Positions 1 to 8,077 of a stretch of 64,000 nt of DNA are shown in pieces. Made by a program: the position numbers and the translations under genes. Under the pieces are notes generated by a model. That model worked only from the letters and a program-made list of their open reading frames with translations. It did no database searches and was not told the DNA's origin. Within the stretch, counting starts at the first letter, position 1; each line of letters opens with the position of its first letter. Origin of the DNA: Azoarcus sp. DD4 (lineage in GTDB: Bacteria > Pseudomonadota > Gammaproteobacteria > Burkholderiales > Rhodocyclaceae); NCBI RefSeq assembly GCF_006496635.1, contig NZ_CP022958.1, positions 1,426,001 through 1,490,000 on the forward strand, read 5' to 3'.

Positions 1-518
1 AATGGCGGGCGCTGGTCCAGCAATTGTTGAACTTGCTGCCGATGCCGGGCGAGGCCGGCATCCATCCAGGCTGGCTCAACCAGTTCGAACAGACGGTGGC
101 GCTCTTCCTGCTGGCGCACCAGCCGAGCGCACTGGCGCGCGATCTGCGCGGCGACGAGGAAGAGGCGATCGCGCTGTCATCCTCGGAGCGACTGGCGGGG
201 CGCAAGCTCGACGCGGTCGAGGACTACATGCGCAGCCGGCTGTTTGCGCCGATTTCGCTGGCCGATCTGGCCAAGGCGGCCGGGGTGAGCGCGCGCACGC
301 TCAATATCCTCTGTCATCGCTACCGCGGTGTCGCGCCCATGGTGCTGTTGCGCAACGTGCGGCTGGATGCGGCGCGCGCGCGCCTCGTGTCCGATCCGCT
401 GGTCAGCGTCACCGAGGTGGCGCTCGAGTACGGTTTCGGCCATCTCGGCCGTTTCTCCGCCTACTACCGAGAGCGTTTCGGCGAGCTGCCCCGCGATACC
501 TGCATGTTGCGCCACTGA
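1..518 (+). CDS. AraC-family transcriptional regulator, 3' part (5' end outside window)
   Basis: Open from the window edge in the frame beginning at base 3, so the N-terminal sensor part is missing. The last ~100 residues form the AraC/XylS double helix-turn-helix: a first HTH around ISLADLAKAAGVSARTL and a second around VSVTEVALEYGFGHLGRFS, ending in the typical YRERFGELP. The retained upstream part (ending ERLAGRKLDAVEDYMRSR) resembles AraC-binding-like regulators of aromatic catabolic genes. It lies 224 bp upstream of a flavoprotein gene on the same strand and could regulate that gene or the dioxygenase cluster beyond; the target is inference. No effector can be assigned. Confidence 0.88.
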   Translation, partial: WRALVQQLLNLLPMPGEAGIHPGWLNQFEQTVALFLLAHQPSALARDLRGDEEEAIALSSSERLAGRKLDAVEDYMRSRLFAPISLADLAKAAGVSARTLNILCHRYRGVAPMVLLRNVRLDAARARLVSDPLVSVTEVALEYGFGHLGRFSAYYRERFGELPRDTCMLRH

Positions 519-742
519 CGCGAGCTGCGGCGGCGCGCTTTGCACATGTATGGGTCGCACCGGGACGGCCGTTCGCAAAGCTGCTCAAAGCGGATAAGGC
601 GCTGCGCGATTCGGCTAGCGCGGCCGGGGCACCGGCGGCACGCTGGGCTTCATTTCTTTCCAGTCCCGGAGCCGATTGCCATGAGCACCCATGCCCCTGC
701 ACAACCCGCGAAGTCCGCCGTCCGGTTCCAAGGAGGCGCGCG

Positions 743-2323
743 ATGAGCAGCTACGACGCTATCATCGTCGGCAGCGGCATCAACTCGTTGGTGTGTGCCG
801 GCGTGATGTCCAAACGCGGCAAGAAGGTGCTGGTGCTGGAGCGCGAGGCGGTGCTCGGCGGCTGCATCCGCAGCGAGGAACTCACTGCGCCCGGCTATCT
901 GCACGACACGATGTCGACCGCGCATCCCTTGTTCGTCACCTCGCCCGGTTACGCCGAGCTCAAGGACGCGCTGCACGCCAACGGGCTGGACTACGGTAAC
1001 AACGCCACCCCCACCGGCGTGCTGCTGCCCGACGGCCGTTCGCTGATCCTCGGCCGCGACCGCGCCGCCAACATCGCGATGATGAACGCGCTCGCCCCCG
1101 GCGATGGCGATGCCTACGGCGCAGGCATGGCCTTCGTTGAGCAGAACGCCCAGCTGATCTTTGCGCTGCTCGGCAACGAGCTATGGAGCGTCGGCGTCGC
1201 CAAGACCATGCTCGGCCGGTTGTGGAAGCAGGGCACGCACGACACGGTCGGTTTCTTCGGCCCGGCGATGCAGAGCTGCCGCGCATGGATGGAGACCAAC
1301 CTCAAGTCCGACCTCGTCCGGGCGATGCTCGCGCCCTGGGTGCTGCACACCGGCCTCGGCCCGGAAAGCGCGATGTCGGCGCTGATGGCGCAGGTGATCG
1401 CCTTCACGCTGGAAGCCGTCGGCCTGCCGCTGGTGAAGGGCGGCAATGCGCGCACCGTGGATGCCTTCCGCGCGGTGGTGGAAGCCGCCGGCGGGCGCTT
1501 CGAGACTGGTGCCGACGTTGCCGAGATTCTGGTCGAAGGCGGCAAGGCGCGCGGCGTGCGCACCGGCGACGGCCGGGTGTTCGAGGCGAAGCAAGTGATC
1601 TGCAACGTCACCCCTACTCAGCTCTACGGCCGCCTGCTGCCCGCCGCCCACAGTCCGGAACCGCTGCGCAGCCAGGCCGCGCAGTACCGCTACGGCAAGG
1701 GCAACATGCAGATCCACCTGGCGCTGTCCGAGCCGCCACAATGGGCAGACCCGAAGCTGCGCGAGGTGATCTACCTGCACCTGACCAGCGGCCTGGACGG
1801 CGTGTCGCGCGCGGTGAACGAGGCCGAGCGCGGCCTGCTGCCGGCCGAAGGCACCATCTGCGTGGCCCAGCCCTGCGCGGTCGATCCCTCACGCGCGCCG
1901 GCCGGAGGCTGGGTGATGTGGGTGCAGCTGCCGGAATGCCCGCGCACCGTGCGCGGCGACGCCGCCGGCGAAATCGCCGCGCCGGCCGACGGCAGCTGGA
2001 CGGAAGAGGTGCGCGAGCGCTACGCCGACCGCGCGATCGAGCGGATCGCCGCGCATGTGCCGAATCTCAAGGCCAGCATCATCGGCCGCAAGGTGATCTC
2101 GCCGGCGGACCTGGAGCGGCTCAACATCAACCTGGTGGGTGGTGACCCGTACTCGGGGGAATGCGCGATCGACCAGTACCTGTTCTGGCGGCCGCTGCGC
2201 GGGGTGAAGAACCACGCCACGCCGGTGAAAGGGCTGTACCACATCGGTGCCTCGACGCATCCGGGACCGGGGTTGTCGGGCGCGTCGGGGTTTCATGTGG
2301 CGAATGCGTTGGCGAAAGCTTGA
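743..2323 (+). CDS. Phytoene dehydrogenase-like FAD-dependent oxidoreductase
   Basis: 526 aa. The start at 743 is chosen because AGGAGG lies at 731-736 and the N-terminal FAD-binding Rossmann motif (YDAIIVGSGINSLVCAG) begins directly after it; the frame is open far upstream but that stretch overlaps the AraC gene and is not protein-like. The C-terminus (GLYHIGASTHPGPGLSGASG) is the second FAD-contacting motif of the COG1233 phytoene desaturase/retinol isomerase-like family. It probably carries out an FAD-dependent desaturation or oxidation, substrate unknown; no crtB or other carotenoid gene is nearby. Its position beside a dioxygenase cluster hints at a catabolic substrate, which is inference. 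Confidence 0.88.
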   Translation: MSSYDAIIVGSGINSLVCAGVMSKRGKKVLVLEREAVLGGCIRSEELTAPGYLHDTMSTAHPLFVTSPGYAELKDALHANGLDYGNNATPTGVLLPDGRSLILGRDRAANIAMMNALAPGDGDAYGAGMAFVEQNAQLIFALLGNELWSVGVAKTMLGRLWKQGTHDTVGFFGPAMQSCRAWMETNLKSDLVRAMLAPWVLHTGLGPESAMSALMAQVIAFTLEAVGLPLVKGGNARTVDAFRAVVEAAGGRFETGADVAEILVEGGKARGVRTGDGRVFEAKQVICNVTPTQLYGRLLPAAHSPEPLRSQAAQYRYGKGNMQIHLALSEPPQWADPKLREVIYLHLTSGLDGVSRAVNEAERGLLPAEGTICVAQPCAVDPSRAPAGGWVMWVQLPECPRTVRGDAAGEIAAPADGSWTEEVRERYADRAIERIAAHVPNLKASIIGRKVISPADLERLNINLVGGDPYSGECAIDQYLFWRPLRGVKNHATPVKGLYHIGASTHPGPGLSGASGFHVANALAKA

Positions 2324-2346
2324 GCCGAGGTCAGCGCGTCACGCGT

Positions 2347-2383
2347 GAAACGGCCGATCCGGGATGTCCGGATCGGCCGTTTC
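2347..2383. terminator. Bidirectional hairpin between convergent genes
   Basis: Perfect 15-bp stem (2347-2361 with 2369-2383) around a 7-nt loop, between the flavoprotein stop at 2323 and the SDR stop at 2404. T-rich sequence follows on the plus strand (TTTCTGTTT). The convergent position fits termination of both transcripts. Confidence 0.8.
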
Positions 2384-2403
2384 TGTTTCGGGGGAGGTGA
2401 TAT

Positions 2404-3213
2404 TCAGGTGGGCTGCAGCCGCGCAAACCACTCCCGCGGCGACCGTCCCTGGTCCGGCCCCAGGATGGAGAAGCCGCCGTCCACCGGAATGTCGATGCCG
2501 GTGATCCACGACGCATCCGAGCTCGCGGCAAAGGCGATGGCGCGGCCGACTTCCTCGCCGCGGCCGATGCGGCCGAGCGGATGGAAGTGGGCGCCGACCG
2601 CGTCGGCCTTGGCGATGTCGCCGCCAGTCATGCTCTCCACCGAGGGCGACCAGGTCCACGCCGGCGACACCGACACCACGCGGATGCCCAGCGGCGCCAG
2701 GCTGACCGCGAAGTTCTTGGTGATCTGGATGATCGCCGCCTTGGAGGCGGGATAGACCGCACGGCCGTCGGCGCCGAACTTGCCGCCGGTGCTGCCGAGG
2801 TTGATCACCACGCTGCCGGGCCGCATCACCTCGGCGGCTTTCTGCGTGAAGATCGCGCCGGACACCAGGTTCACATTCAGCGTCGCCAGCCATTCGGCCC
2901 GCGATGAAGCCAGGCCGCGGTCGTTGTAGCTGCAGGCGTTGTTCACCAGCAAATCCAAACGGCCGCAGTCGTCGATCACCGTGCGGATGCAGCGCTCGAT
3001 GGCGGCATCGTCGGTGATGTCGGCTTCCAGGTAGCGGGCCTGGCTGCCGATGCCGGCGGCGACCGCCTCGCCGGCTTCGCGGCCGCGGCCGACGATGTAC
3101 ACGGTGGCGCCGGAGCCGGTCAGCACGCGGGCGATGTCGGCGCCCAGGCCCTGGGTGGCGCCGGTGACGATGGCGACCTTGCCGGCCAGGCGCGGGGTTT
3201 CGGTAGTGCTCAT
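2404..3213 (-). CDS. SDR-family NAD(P)-dependent oxidoreductase (putative cis-dihydrodiol dehydrogenase)
   Basis: 269 aa, classical short-chain dehydrogenase. Cofactor motif TGATQGLG near residues 18-25, NNA motif at 91-93, catalytic Ser141, Tyr154 and Lys158 (YPASK), and a C-terminal ITGIDIPVDGG. Last gene of a minus-strand cluster with ring-hydroxylating dioxygenase genes; its ATG overlaps the stop of the upstream isochorismatase-like gene (ATGA), which implies translational coupling. In dioxygenase pathways an SDR commonly rearomatises the cis-diol, and that is the likely role here. The substrate cannot be read from the sequence. Confidence 0.9.
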   Translation of the reverse strand: MSTTETPRLAGKVAIVTGATQGLGADIARVLTGSGATVYIVGRGREAGEAVAAGIGSQARYLEADITDDAAIERCIRTVIDDCGRLDLLVNNACSYNDRGLASSRAEWLATLNVNLVSGAIFTQKAAEVMRPGSVVINLGSTGGKFGADGRAVYPASKAAIIQITKNFAVSLAPLGIRVVSVSPAWTWSPSVESMTGGDIAKADAVGAHFHPLGRIGRGEEVGRAIAFAASSDASWITGIDIPVDGGFSILGPDQGRSPREWFARLQPT

Positions 3214-3815
3214 GCGTTTCCTTTGGGGGCGAGGGTGGCGAAGGCGCTGTCGACGTCGCCGACCTCGGCGATCAGCCGCATGCTGGCGAGCGCGTTGTCG
3301 TGGGCGGTGCCAGCGGCGGCGCAGGCATCGGCGGCGACGGTGACTTCGTAGCCGCGGTCGGCGGCGTCGCGCACCGTGCTCTCCACCACCGAGTGGGTGG
3401 CGATGCCGGCGATCACCAGCTGCTTTGCGTCGAGCAGGCGAAGCAGCGCTTCCAGTTCGGTGCCGTAGAAGGCGCTGATGCGGTTGTGCTTGAAGGCGAA
3501 CTCGCGCGGGCTGTCCAGCGGCGCGAGCTCGGAAAAGAATTCGGAACCCCAGTGACCGTCGCGCACCGCGCCGATCTCCGCCGTCTTGCGGAAGATCGGC
3601 GTGTTGCGGGCGAGGTCGGCGTAGTCGGGGCGGAAGGCCATGCGCACGTGGATGACGGGCCAGCCGCGTGCGCGGGCGCCCGCCAGCAGCCGCCCGGCGG
3701 CGGCGATCAGGCGGGCGCGCGCCGGGTCGTCCTCGGCGAGGCCCACACGGATGCGGCCCTCGGGGTGCAGCTGGTCGTTCTGGTAGTGCAGGGCGAGGAC
3801 AACCGGCGTTGTCAT
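3210..3815 (-). CDS. Isochorismatase-fold protein with non-canonical active site
   Basis: 201 aa, Rossmann-like isochorismatase/nicotinamidase fold (PF00857 type). Start at 3815 is chosen because a purine-rich GGAGGG lies just upstream and the fold begins at once (MTTPVVLALHYQND). The strand that normally carries the catalytic Asp (xDxQND) reads LHYQND, so Asp is His. The Lys-containing strand is kept (FKHNRISAFYGTEL). The nucleophile loop, usually GVATxxCVExTxRDA, reads GIATHSVVESTVRDA, so the Cys is Val. Either a Cys-independent subfamily or a non-hydrolytic role is possible. Coupled to the SDR gene downstream; separated by about 150 bp with a repeat from the dioxygenase beta gene upstream. 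Confidence 0.85.
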   Translation of the reverse strand: MTTPVVLALHYQNDQLHPEGRIRVGLAEDDPARARLIAAAGRLLAGARARGWPVIHVRMAFRPDYADLARNTPIFRKTAEIGAVRDGHWGSEFFSELAPLDSPREFAFKHNRISAFYGTELEALLRLLDAKQLVIAGIATHSVVESTVRDAADRGYEVTVAADACAAAGTAHDNALASMRLIAEVGDVDSAFATLAPKGNA

Positions 3816-3872
3816 TTTTCTGCCCTCCCGTCCAGGCGCACCGGAGCGTCGGCTTTGCACAGCCGGCTCGTT

Positions 3873-3930
3873 ACGCAGGCGCGGAGCGGGGCTCCGCGAA
3901 ACCCCTGCTTCACCCTCCCCAGGGGAGGGG
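3873..3930. repeat. Intergenic palindromic repeat copy
   Basis: GC-rich segment containing GCGGAGCGGGGCTCCGC and a second small palindrome, CTCCCCAGGGGAG, joined by GAAACCCCTGCT. The same order (ACGCAGGCG, GAAACCCCTGCT, CCCC-TT/A-GGGG palindrome) recurs at 61566-61630. It looks like a REP-type chromosomal repeat lying between two genes of the dioxygenase cluster. Confidence 0.6.
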
Positions 3931-3967
3931 CGCGCTTTCCTTCGGGCGGCCGTGCGGACGCGCGCAT

Positions 3968-4504
3968 CTAGATGAACACCTCCAGGTTGGCGAACACGTC
4001 GTCGCAGTTCACCAGGTTCACCCGCTTGAGCACGATCTTCCAGCTGCCGTCCTCGGTGGCCGCCAGCTTGTGGAACACGGCGCCGGCGAGCTGGCGCTGG
4101 TCGATGCGCCATTCGGTGAGCTGCAGCGTGGAGCGCACGATCAGGTGGCCGGCAGCGTCCAGGCCCTCGATGGTGATGTTGCCGACGAGGTGGGCGCTGC
4201 GGGTGAGCGGCTGCTGCGACCAGTTGCGGGCGTTCTCGACGCGGCGCACGCGCACCTCGCGCAGCATCTTGTCTTCCCAGAACAGCGAGATCTGCTCGAA
4301 GGGGTTGGCCTGGTCGTGGAAGCGCGGCACCCAGTAGCGGCCGTCCTCGGTCCATAGAGCGAGCCATTCGGCGAAGCGGCGCTCGTCGAGCAGGCGGGCT
4401 TCGTGGAAGAGGAACTGCTCGACGCGGCGGATGGCCTCGGCGGACAGGCTGGCGCCGGACACCGGCGCGGTGGAGACGTCGAAAGTACGATCAAGCAGTT
4501 GCAC
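3968..4504 (-). CDS. Aromatic-ring-hydroxylating dioxygenase, beta (small) subunit
   Basis: 178 aa, the usual length of ring-hydroxylating dioxygenase beta subunits (SnoaL/NTF2-like cone fold, PF00866). Typical features are the N-terminal helix VEQFLFHEARLLDERRFAEWLAL, the W-TEDGRYWVPR strand and the RSAHLVGNI strand. The beta subunit is mainly structural in the alpha3beta3 oxygenase. The gene begins 14 bases inside the end of the alpha gene (4491-4504 shared), so the two are translationally coupled. Substrate is not assigned. Confidence 0.94.
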   Translation of the reverse strand: MQLLDRTFDVSTAPVSGASLSAEAIRRVEQFLFHEARLLDERRFAEWLALWTEDGRYWVPRFHDQANPFEQISLFWEDKMLREVRVRRVENARNWSQQPLTRSAHLVGNITIEGLDAAGHLIVRSTLQLTEWRIDQRQLAGAVFHKLAATEDGSWKIVLKRVNLVNCDDVFANLEVFI

Positions 4505-5846
4505 GGTCGGCCTCCTTTTCCTGGGCTTGGCGTTGGCGGGTGGGGGCGGGGTTGAGCATGTACTGCTTCCAGGCGGCGAACTGGTTGCGCATCGGCAGTT
4601 CGCTGGTGCCGTTGGTGGACACCATGCCGTCCGGCGTTTCCTGGTCGGTGCCGAGGTAGCGGTGCAGGCTCACCCAGTCGCCGCCGTGGGTCTGGTTGCC
4701 TTCCTGGCAGCGCTTGTACACCTCGACGTCGTCCGGCATCACGTTGGAGGAGGGCGAGTTGATCAGGTTGGCGTAGGTCAGCGCGCGGTCGAACACCGCG
4801 TCCGGCGCGCCCTTCAGGCGGAAGGTCTGGATCTCGATCATGGTGCGGTCCACGCTCACCGGGCGGATCACGCGGAACTGCTGGAACACGGTGTGCGGCG
4901 AGCCGCTGCCGTAGATGATGGTGTTGTGGCGGTTCATGCCGAGGATCTGGCGGGCCTTGTCTTCGCCGTAGGCTTCGGTCAGCACCGCGAAGTGGTCGCG
5001 CGAGACCGGGTCGCGCGTGGCGGCGGTGGGGTCGAAGATGCCTTCCATGTAGCCGTGGCCGTTGTGATAGGCGCGCAGCTCCAGCTTTTCCCAGAACTCG
5101 TAGGGCTCGCCGTTGCCGTCCATGATCAGCAGCTCGAAAGGCATCTCGCCCAGCGCCGCCGCTTCTTCGCGCGCGGCGACGAAGGAGGATTCGTGCGTCA
5201 CGCGGGCGTGCATGGTGTCGTGCAGGTTCTCGTAGAACACCTTCCAGTTCGATTTCTGCATGACGCGGAAGGTGCCGCCGGCCACTTCCACCTCGCCCAC
5301 CGGCGAGCGCTCGCACAGGTTGTCGATCGAAGACGCCACGCCGCCGAGGAAGGTCTTGAGATCCGGGCCTTCGGCCGACTGGCTGGCGAAGACGAAGCCG
5401 CGGTAGCTGTCGACGCGGGCCACCGCCTTCATCGAGAAGTCGGGGTTGGCGGGGTCGTAGCAGGTGCCTTCCAGGCCATTCTTCAGCGGCAGCGACAGAT
5501 GCGAACCGTCGAGCTTGAAGGTCCACGCGTGGTAGGGGCAGCGGAAGAACTTGCCGGTACAGCCGTCGCCGTCGGCTACCACCTTGGCGCCCTTGTGCGG
5601 GCAGCGGTTGTAGACCACGTGCACCTTGCCGTCGGCGGCGCGGACCATGATGACGTCCTGATCGCCGATGCGGGTGGTGTGGTAATCGCCGGTCTTCTTC
5701 ACCTGGCTTTCGTGGCCGACGTAGATCCAGGCCTGGCCGTAGATGCGTTCCATCTCCAGGGCGAAGATCTCGGGGTCGGTATAGACGCGCTTGTGCACGC
5801 TGTCGGCGCGCACCAGGGCGGCGAGCGCTTCGTTGGACAGAGTCAT
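4491..5846 (-). CDS. Aromatic-ring-hydroxylating dioxygenase, alpha (large) subunit
   Basis: 451 aa. Start at 5846 is chosen because GAGGAGAG precedes it and the family's N-terminus begins there; an in-frame ATG at 5900 overlaps the upstream reductase gene. Rieske [2Fe-2S] ligands are Cys82, His84, Cys103 and His106 (RCPHKGAK and RCPYHAW). Mononuclear Fe ligands follow the D-x2-H-x4-H pattern at Asp210, His213 and His218 (NLHDTMHARVTHE). With the beta subunit and the downstream-encoded reductase it should insert O2 into an aromatic ring to give a cis-diol. Sequence resemblance is to benzoate/anthranilate/phenylpropionate-type enzymes generally; I cannot name the substrate. Confidence 0.95.
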   Translation of the reverse strand: MTLSNEALAALVRADSVHKRVYTDPEIFALEMERIYGQAWIYVGHESQVKKTGDYHTTRIGDQDVIMVRAADGKVHVVYNRCPHKGAKVVADGDGCTGKFFRCPYHAWTFKLDGSHLSLPLKNGLEGTCYDPANPDFSMKAVARVDSYRGFVFASQSAEGPDLKTFLGGVASSIDNLCERSPVGEVEVAGGTFRVMQKSNWKVFYENLHDTMHARVTHESSFVAAREEAAALGEMPFELLIMDGNGEPYEFWEKLELRAYHNGHGYMEGIFDPTAATRDPVSRDHFAVLTEAYGEDKARQILGMNRHNTIIYGSGSPHTVFQQFRVIRPVSVDRTMIEIQTFRLKGAPDAVFDRALTYANLINSPSSNVMPDDVEVYKRCQEGNQTHGGDWVSLHRYLGTDQETPDGMVSTNGTSELPMRNQFAAWKQYMLNPAPTRQRQAQEKEADRATA

Positions 5847-5865
5847 TGCTGCTCTCCTCGGGTTG

Positions 5866-6813
5866 TCAAAGTTCGAGCACCAGCCGCTCGGACCGGGCAC
5901 GTGAAACGCAGGTACAGAAACCGCCTTCCGAGCGCTCGCGCGCCGACAGGCAGATGTCGCGGTGGTCGGCTTCGCCTGCCACCACCTTGGCGGTGCAGAT
6001 GCCGCATTCGCCGCGGCGGCAGTCGAACATCGGGTCGAGTCCGGCTTCCTCCATCACGTCCATCACCGTCTTGCCCACCGGCACTTCCAGCGTGATGCCG
6101 CTGGTGGTGAGTTCCACGGTAAAAGGGCGGTCGCCGGCTTCATCCAGCGCGCCGGTGAAGAGTTCGCAGTGCAGGTTGGCGTCCGTCCAGCCGAGCTTGC
6201 GGCCGGTGTCGATCACCGCGGCGATGAAGCCCTTGGGGCCGCAGACATAGAGATGGCGGCCGGCGGCCGGGGGGCCGATGACCTCGGCCAGCGGCACGCC
6301 CCTGGCGGGATCGCCGCCGTCGAACCAGCAGCGCGCGTGCTCCAGCGCCTCCACCTCGGCGCAGTAGGCGGCGCGCTCGCGGTCGCGGGCGGCGTAGTGC
6401 ATGGCGTAGCGCTTGCCGGCGGCGGCGAGCGTACGCGCCATGCACAGGATGGGGGTGATGCCGATGCCGCCGGCGAACAGCAGGTGTTCCTCGGCGGCTT
6501 CTTCCAGCGGGAAGAGGTTTTTCGGCGGCGACACGGTGATCGTCTCGCCTCCGGTCAGGCTGTGCACCCAGCGCGAGCCGCCGCTGCCCTGGGCTTCCAG
6601 CTGCACCGCGATCTCGACGCGGTCGCCGCCGTCGGCCGGCGTCACCAGCGAATAGGCACGGCGCAGCGGGCGCTCGCCCGGCACATGCAGTTCGATATGG
6701 GCGCCGGCGCTGTAGGCGGGGATGGCGCTGCCGTCCGCGGTGCGCAGGATCAGCCTGCGGATCAGCGGGGTGAGGGCGTCGATCTGTTCGACGCGCAGGG
6801 ACAGTGCGCTCAT
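5866..6813 (-). CDS. PDR-type oxygenase reductase (flavin, NAD and [2Fe-2S] domains)
   Basis: 315 aa, start at 6813 (MSALSL...). An N-terminal flavin-binding barrel with RRAYSL, an NAD-binding domain with GGIGITP and YVCGPKGF, and a C-terminal plant-type ferredoxin domain with CRRGECGIC and a later Cys as cluster ligands. This is the phthalate-dioxygenase-reductase domain order, which passes electrons from NAD(P)H straight to the oxygenase Rieske centre, so no separate ferredoxin gene is needed. First gene of the minus-strand cluster, 19 bp before the alpha subunit gene. Confidence 0.94.
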   Translation of the reverse strand: MSALSLRVEQIDALTPLIRRLILRTADGSAIPAYSAGAHIELHVPGERPLRRAYSLVTPADGGDRVEIAVQLEAQGSGGSRWVHSLTGGETITVSPPKNLFPLEEAAEEHLLFAGGIGITPILCMARTLAAAGKRYAMHYAARDRERAAYCAEVEALEHARCWFDGGDPARGVPLAEVIGPPAAGRHLYVCGPKGFIAAVIDTGRKLGWTDANLHCELFTGALDEAGDRPFTVELTTSGITLEVPVGKTVMDVMEEAGLDPMFDCRRGECGICTAKVVAGEADHRDICLSARERSEGGFCTCVSRARSERLVLEL

Positions 6814-7156
6814 GTTTGCTCCGTTGAAGGCCCCGGCGGACGACGGGTGGTGCCGGCGGAGCAAAATCTATTCGGCCGGGCGCGGGCGCAATAGCCGCGA
6901 TTGGCAAGCCTTGTCCGCAATTTGCACGGCTGGCGTGCTTTGCCTGATTCGGACAAAGGCGGCGCCCCGCTTGCCTATTCCGGATAGTCCCTGCCGGGGA
7001 ATTCACCAAGAATCCTTTCCATGCCGGGTTACCGGCCCGGACCGCTTATCACCTAGGGCGCAGTTCGCTGCGCGGGGAGCCAGACCTTGGATGCACTTCA
7101 CCTCGACACGATGCCCGCGTCGCCGCCCGGCCGGGCCCGGCGCGCCGGAGGCTGTC
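6814..7156. promoter_or_regulatory. Divergent promoter region of dioxygenase and ABC importer operons
   Basis: 343-bp gene-free stretch between two divergent operons. It contains an inverted repeat TTGTCCG (6911-6917) and CGGACAA (6950-6956), and an imperfect palindrome CTATTCCGGATAG at 6975-6987. These are candidate operators for a shared regulator, possibly the AraC protein at the window start. I see no convincing -35/-10 pair and no small ORF of quality. Confidence 0.5.
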
Positions 7157-8077
7157 ATGGATAGCACCTTCGTCATCGAGCAACTGATCAACGGCATCGG
7201 CTACGGCCTGATGCTGTTTCTGCTCGCCGCCGGGCTGACGCTGGTGTTCGGCGTCATGGACACCATGAATCTCGCCCACGGCACGCTCTTCATGTTCGGC
7301 GCCTATATCGCCGCCACCGTGCATGAGCACAGTCATTCCTTCATCGGCGCGGTGCTGGCGGCGGTGGTGGTCACCATGCTCATCGGCGCGCTGATGGAAA
7401 CCCTGCTGATGCGCCGGCTCTACCGCCGCAATCACCTCAATCAGGTGGTGGCGACCTTCGGCGTGATCCTGCTGGCCGACGATCTGGTGAAGTGGCTGTG
7501 GGGTGCCGCGCCCATCATGGCGCCGACCCCGGCCGCGCTGTCCGGCCCGGTGCAGCTGATGGCCGAGCTGCCCTATCCGTCTTACCGTCTGCTGATCCTG
7601 GTGGCCGGCATCGCGGCGGCGCTGCTGTTGTATTTCGTGGTGAACCACACCCGGCTCGGTATGCTGGTGCGCGCCGGTGCCTCCGACCGGACCATGGCCG
7701 AGCTGATGGGCGTGCGGGTGCAGTCGGTATTCACCGTGGTGTTCGTGATCGGCGCGGCGCTGGCCGGTGTGGCCGGTGCGCTGATGGGGCCGCTGACCGC
7801 GGTGCAGATCGGCATGGGCGAGGCCATCCTGATCCCGGCGCTGGTGGTGATCGTGATCGGCGGCATTGGCTCGGTGCGCGGAGCCTTCATCGCCGCGCTG
7901 CTGGTCGGGCTGGTCGACACCGCCGGCCGCGCCTTCGTGCCGCCGGCCCTGCGTGCAGTGATGCCGCCTGCGCTGGCGGCCGACGTCGGCCCGGCCTTGG
8001 CGGGGATTGCCATGTATGTGCTGATGGCGGCTATCCTGTGTTTCAAGCCGCGCGGCCTGTTTCCGGCGAGGGGATGA
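7157..8077 (+). CDS. livH: Branched-chain amino acid-type ABC transporter, permease LivH
   Basis: 306 aa hydrophobic protein of the LivH/BraD family, start at 7157 preceded by GGAGG. Motifs include GLMLFLLAAGLTLVFGVMD and TMNLAHGTLFMFGAY near the N-terminus and the conserved IPALVVIVIGGIGSVRGA loop near the C-terminus. First gene of a five-gene importer operon (permease, permease, ATPase, ATPase, binding protein). Divergent from the dioxygenase genes, so the natural cargo may be the aromatic substrate or a related acid rather than leucine; that is inference. Confidence 0.92.
   Translation: MDSTFVIEQLINGIGYGLMLFLLAAGLTLVFGVMDTMNLAHGTLFMFGAYIAATVHEHSHSFIGAVLAAVVVTMLIGALMETLLMRRLYRRNHLNQVVATFGVILLADDLVKWLWGAAPIMAPTPAALSGPVQLMAELPYPSYRLLILVAGIAAALLLYFVVNHTRLGMLVRAGASDRTMAELMGVRVQSVFTVVFVIGAALAGVAGALMGPLTAVQIGMGEAILIPALVVIVIGGIGSVRGAFIAALLVGLVDTAGRAFVPPALRAVMPPALAADVGPALAGIAMYVLMAAILCFKPRGLFPARG

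Noticed and set aside
2..742. N-terminal extension of the flavoprotein frame to the window start
   Set aside because: Overlaps the AraC gene in another frame and is not protein-like; a strong AGGAGG and the FAD motif fix the start at 743.
4431..6095. 554-codon open frame on the plus strand
   Set aside because: Antisense to the dioxygenase alpha gene; no recognisable domain.
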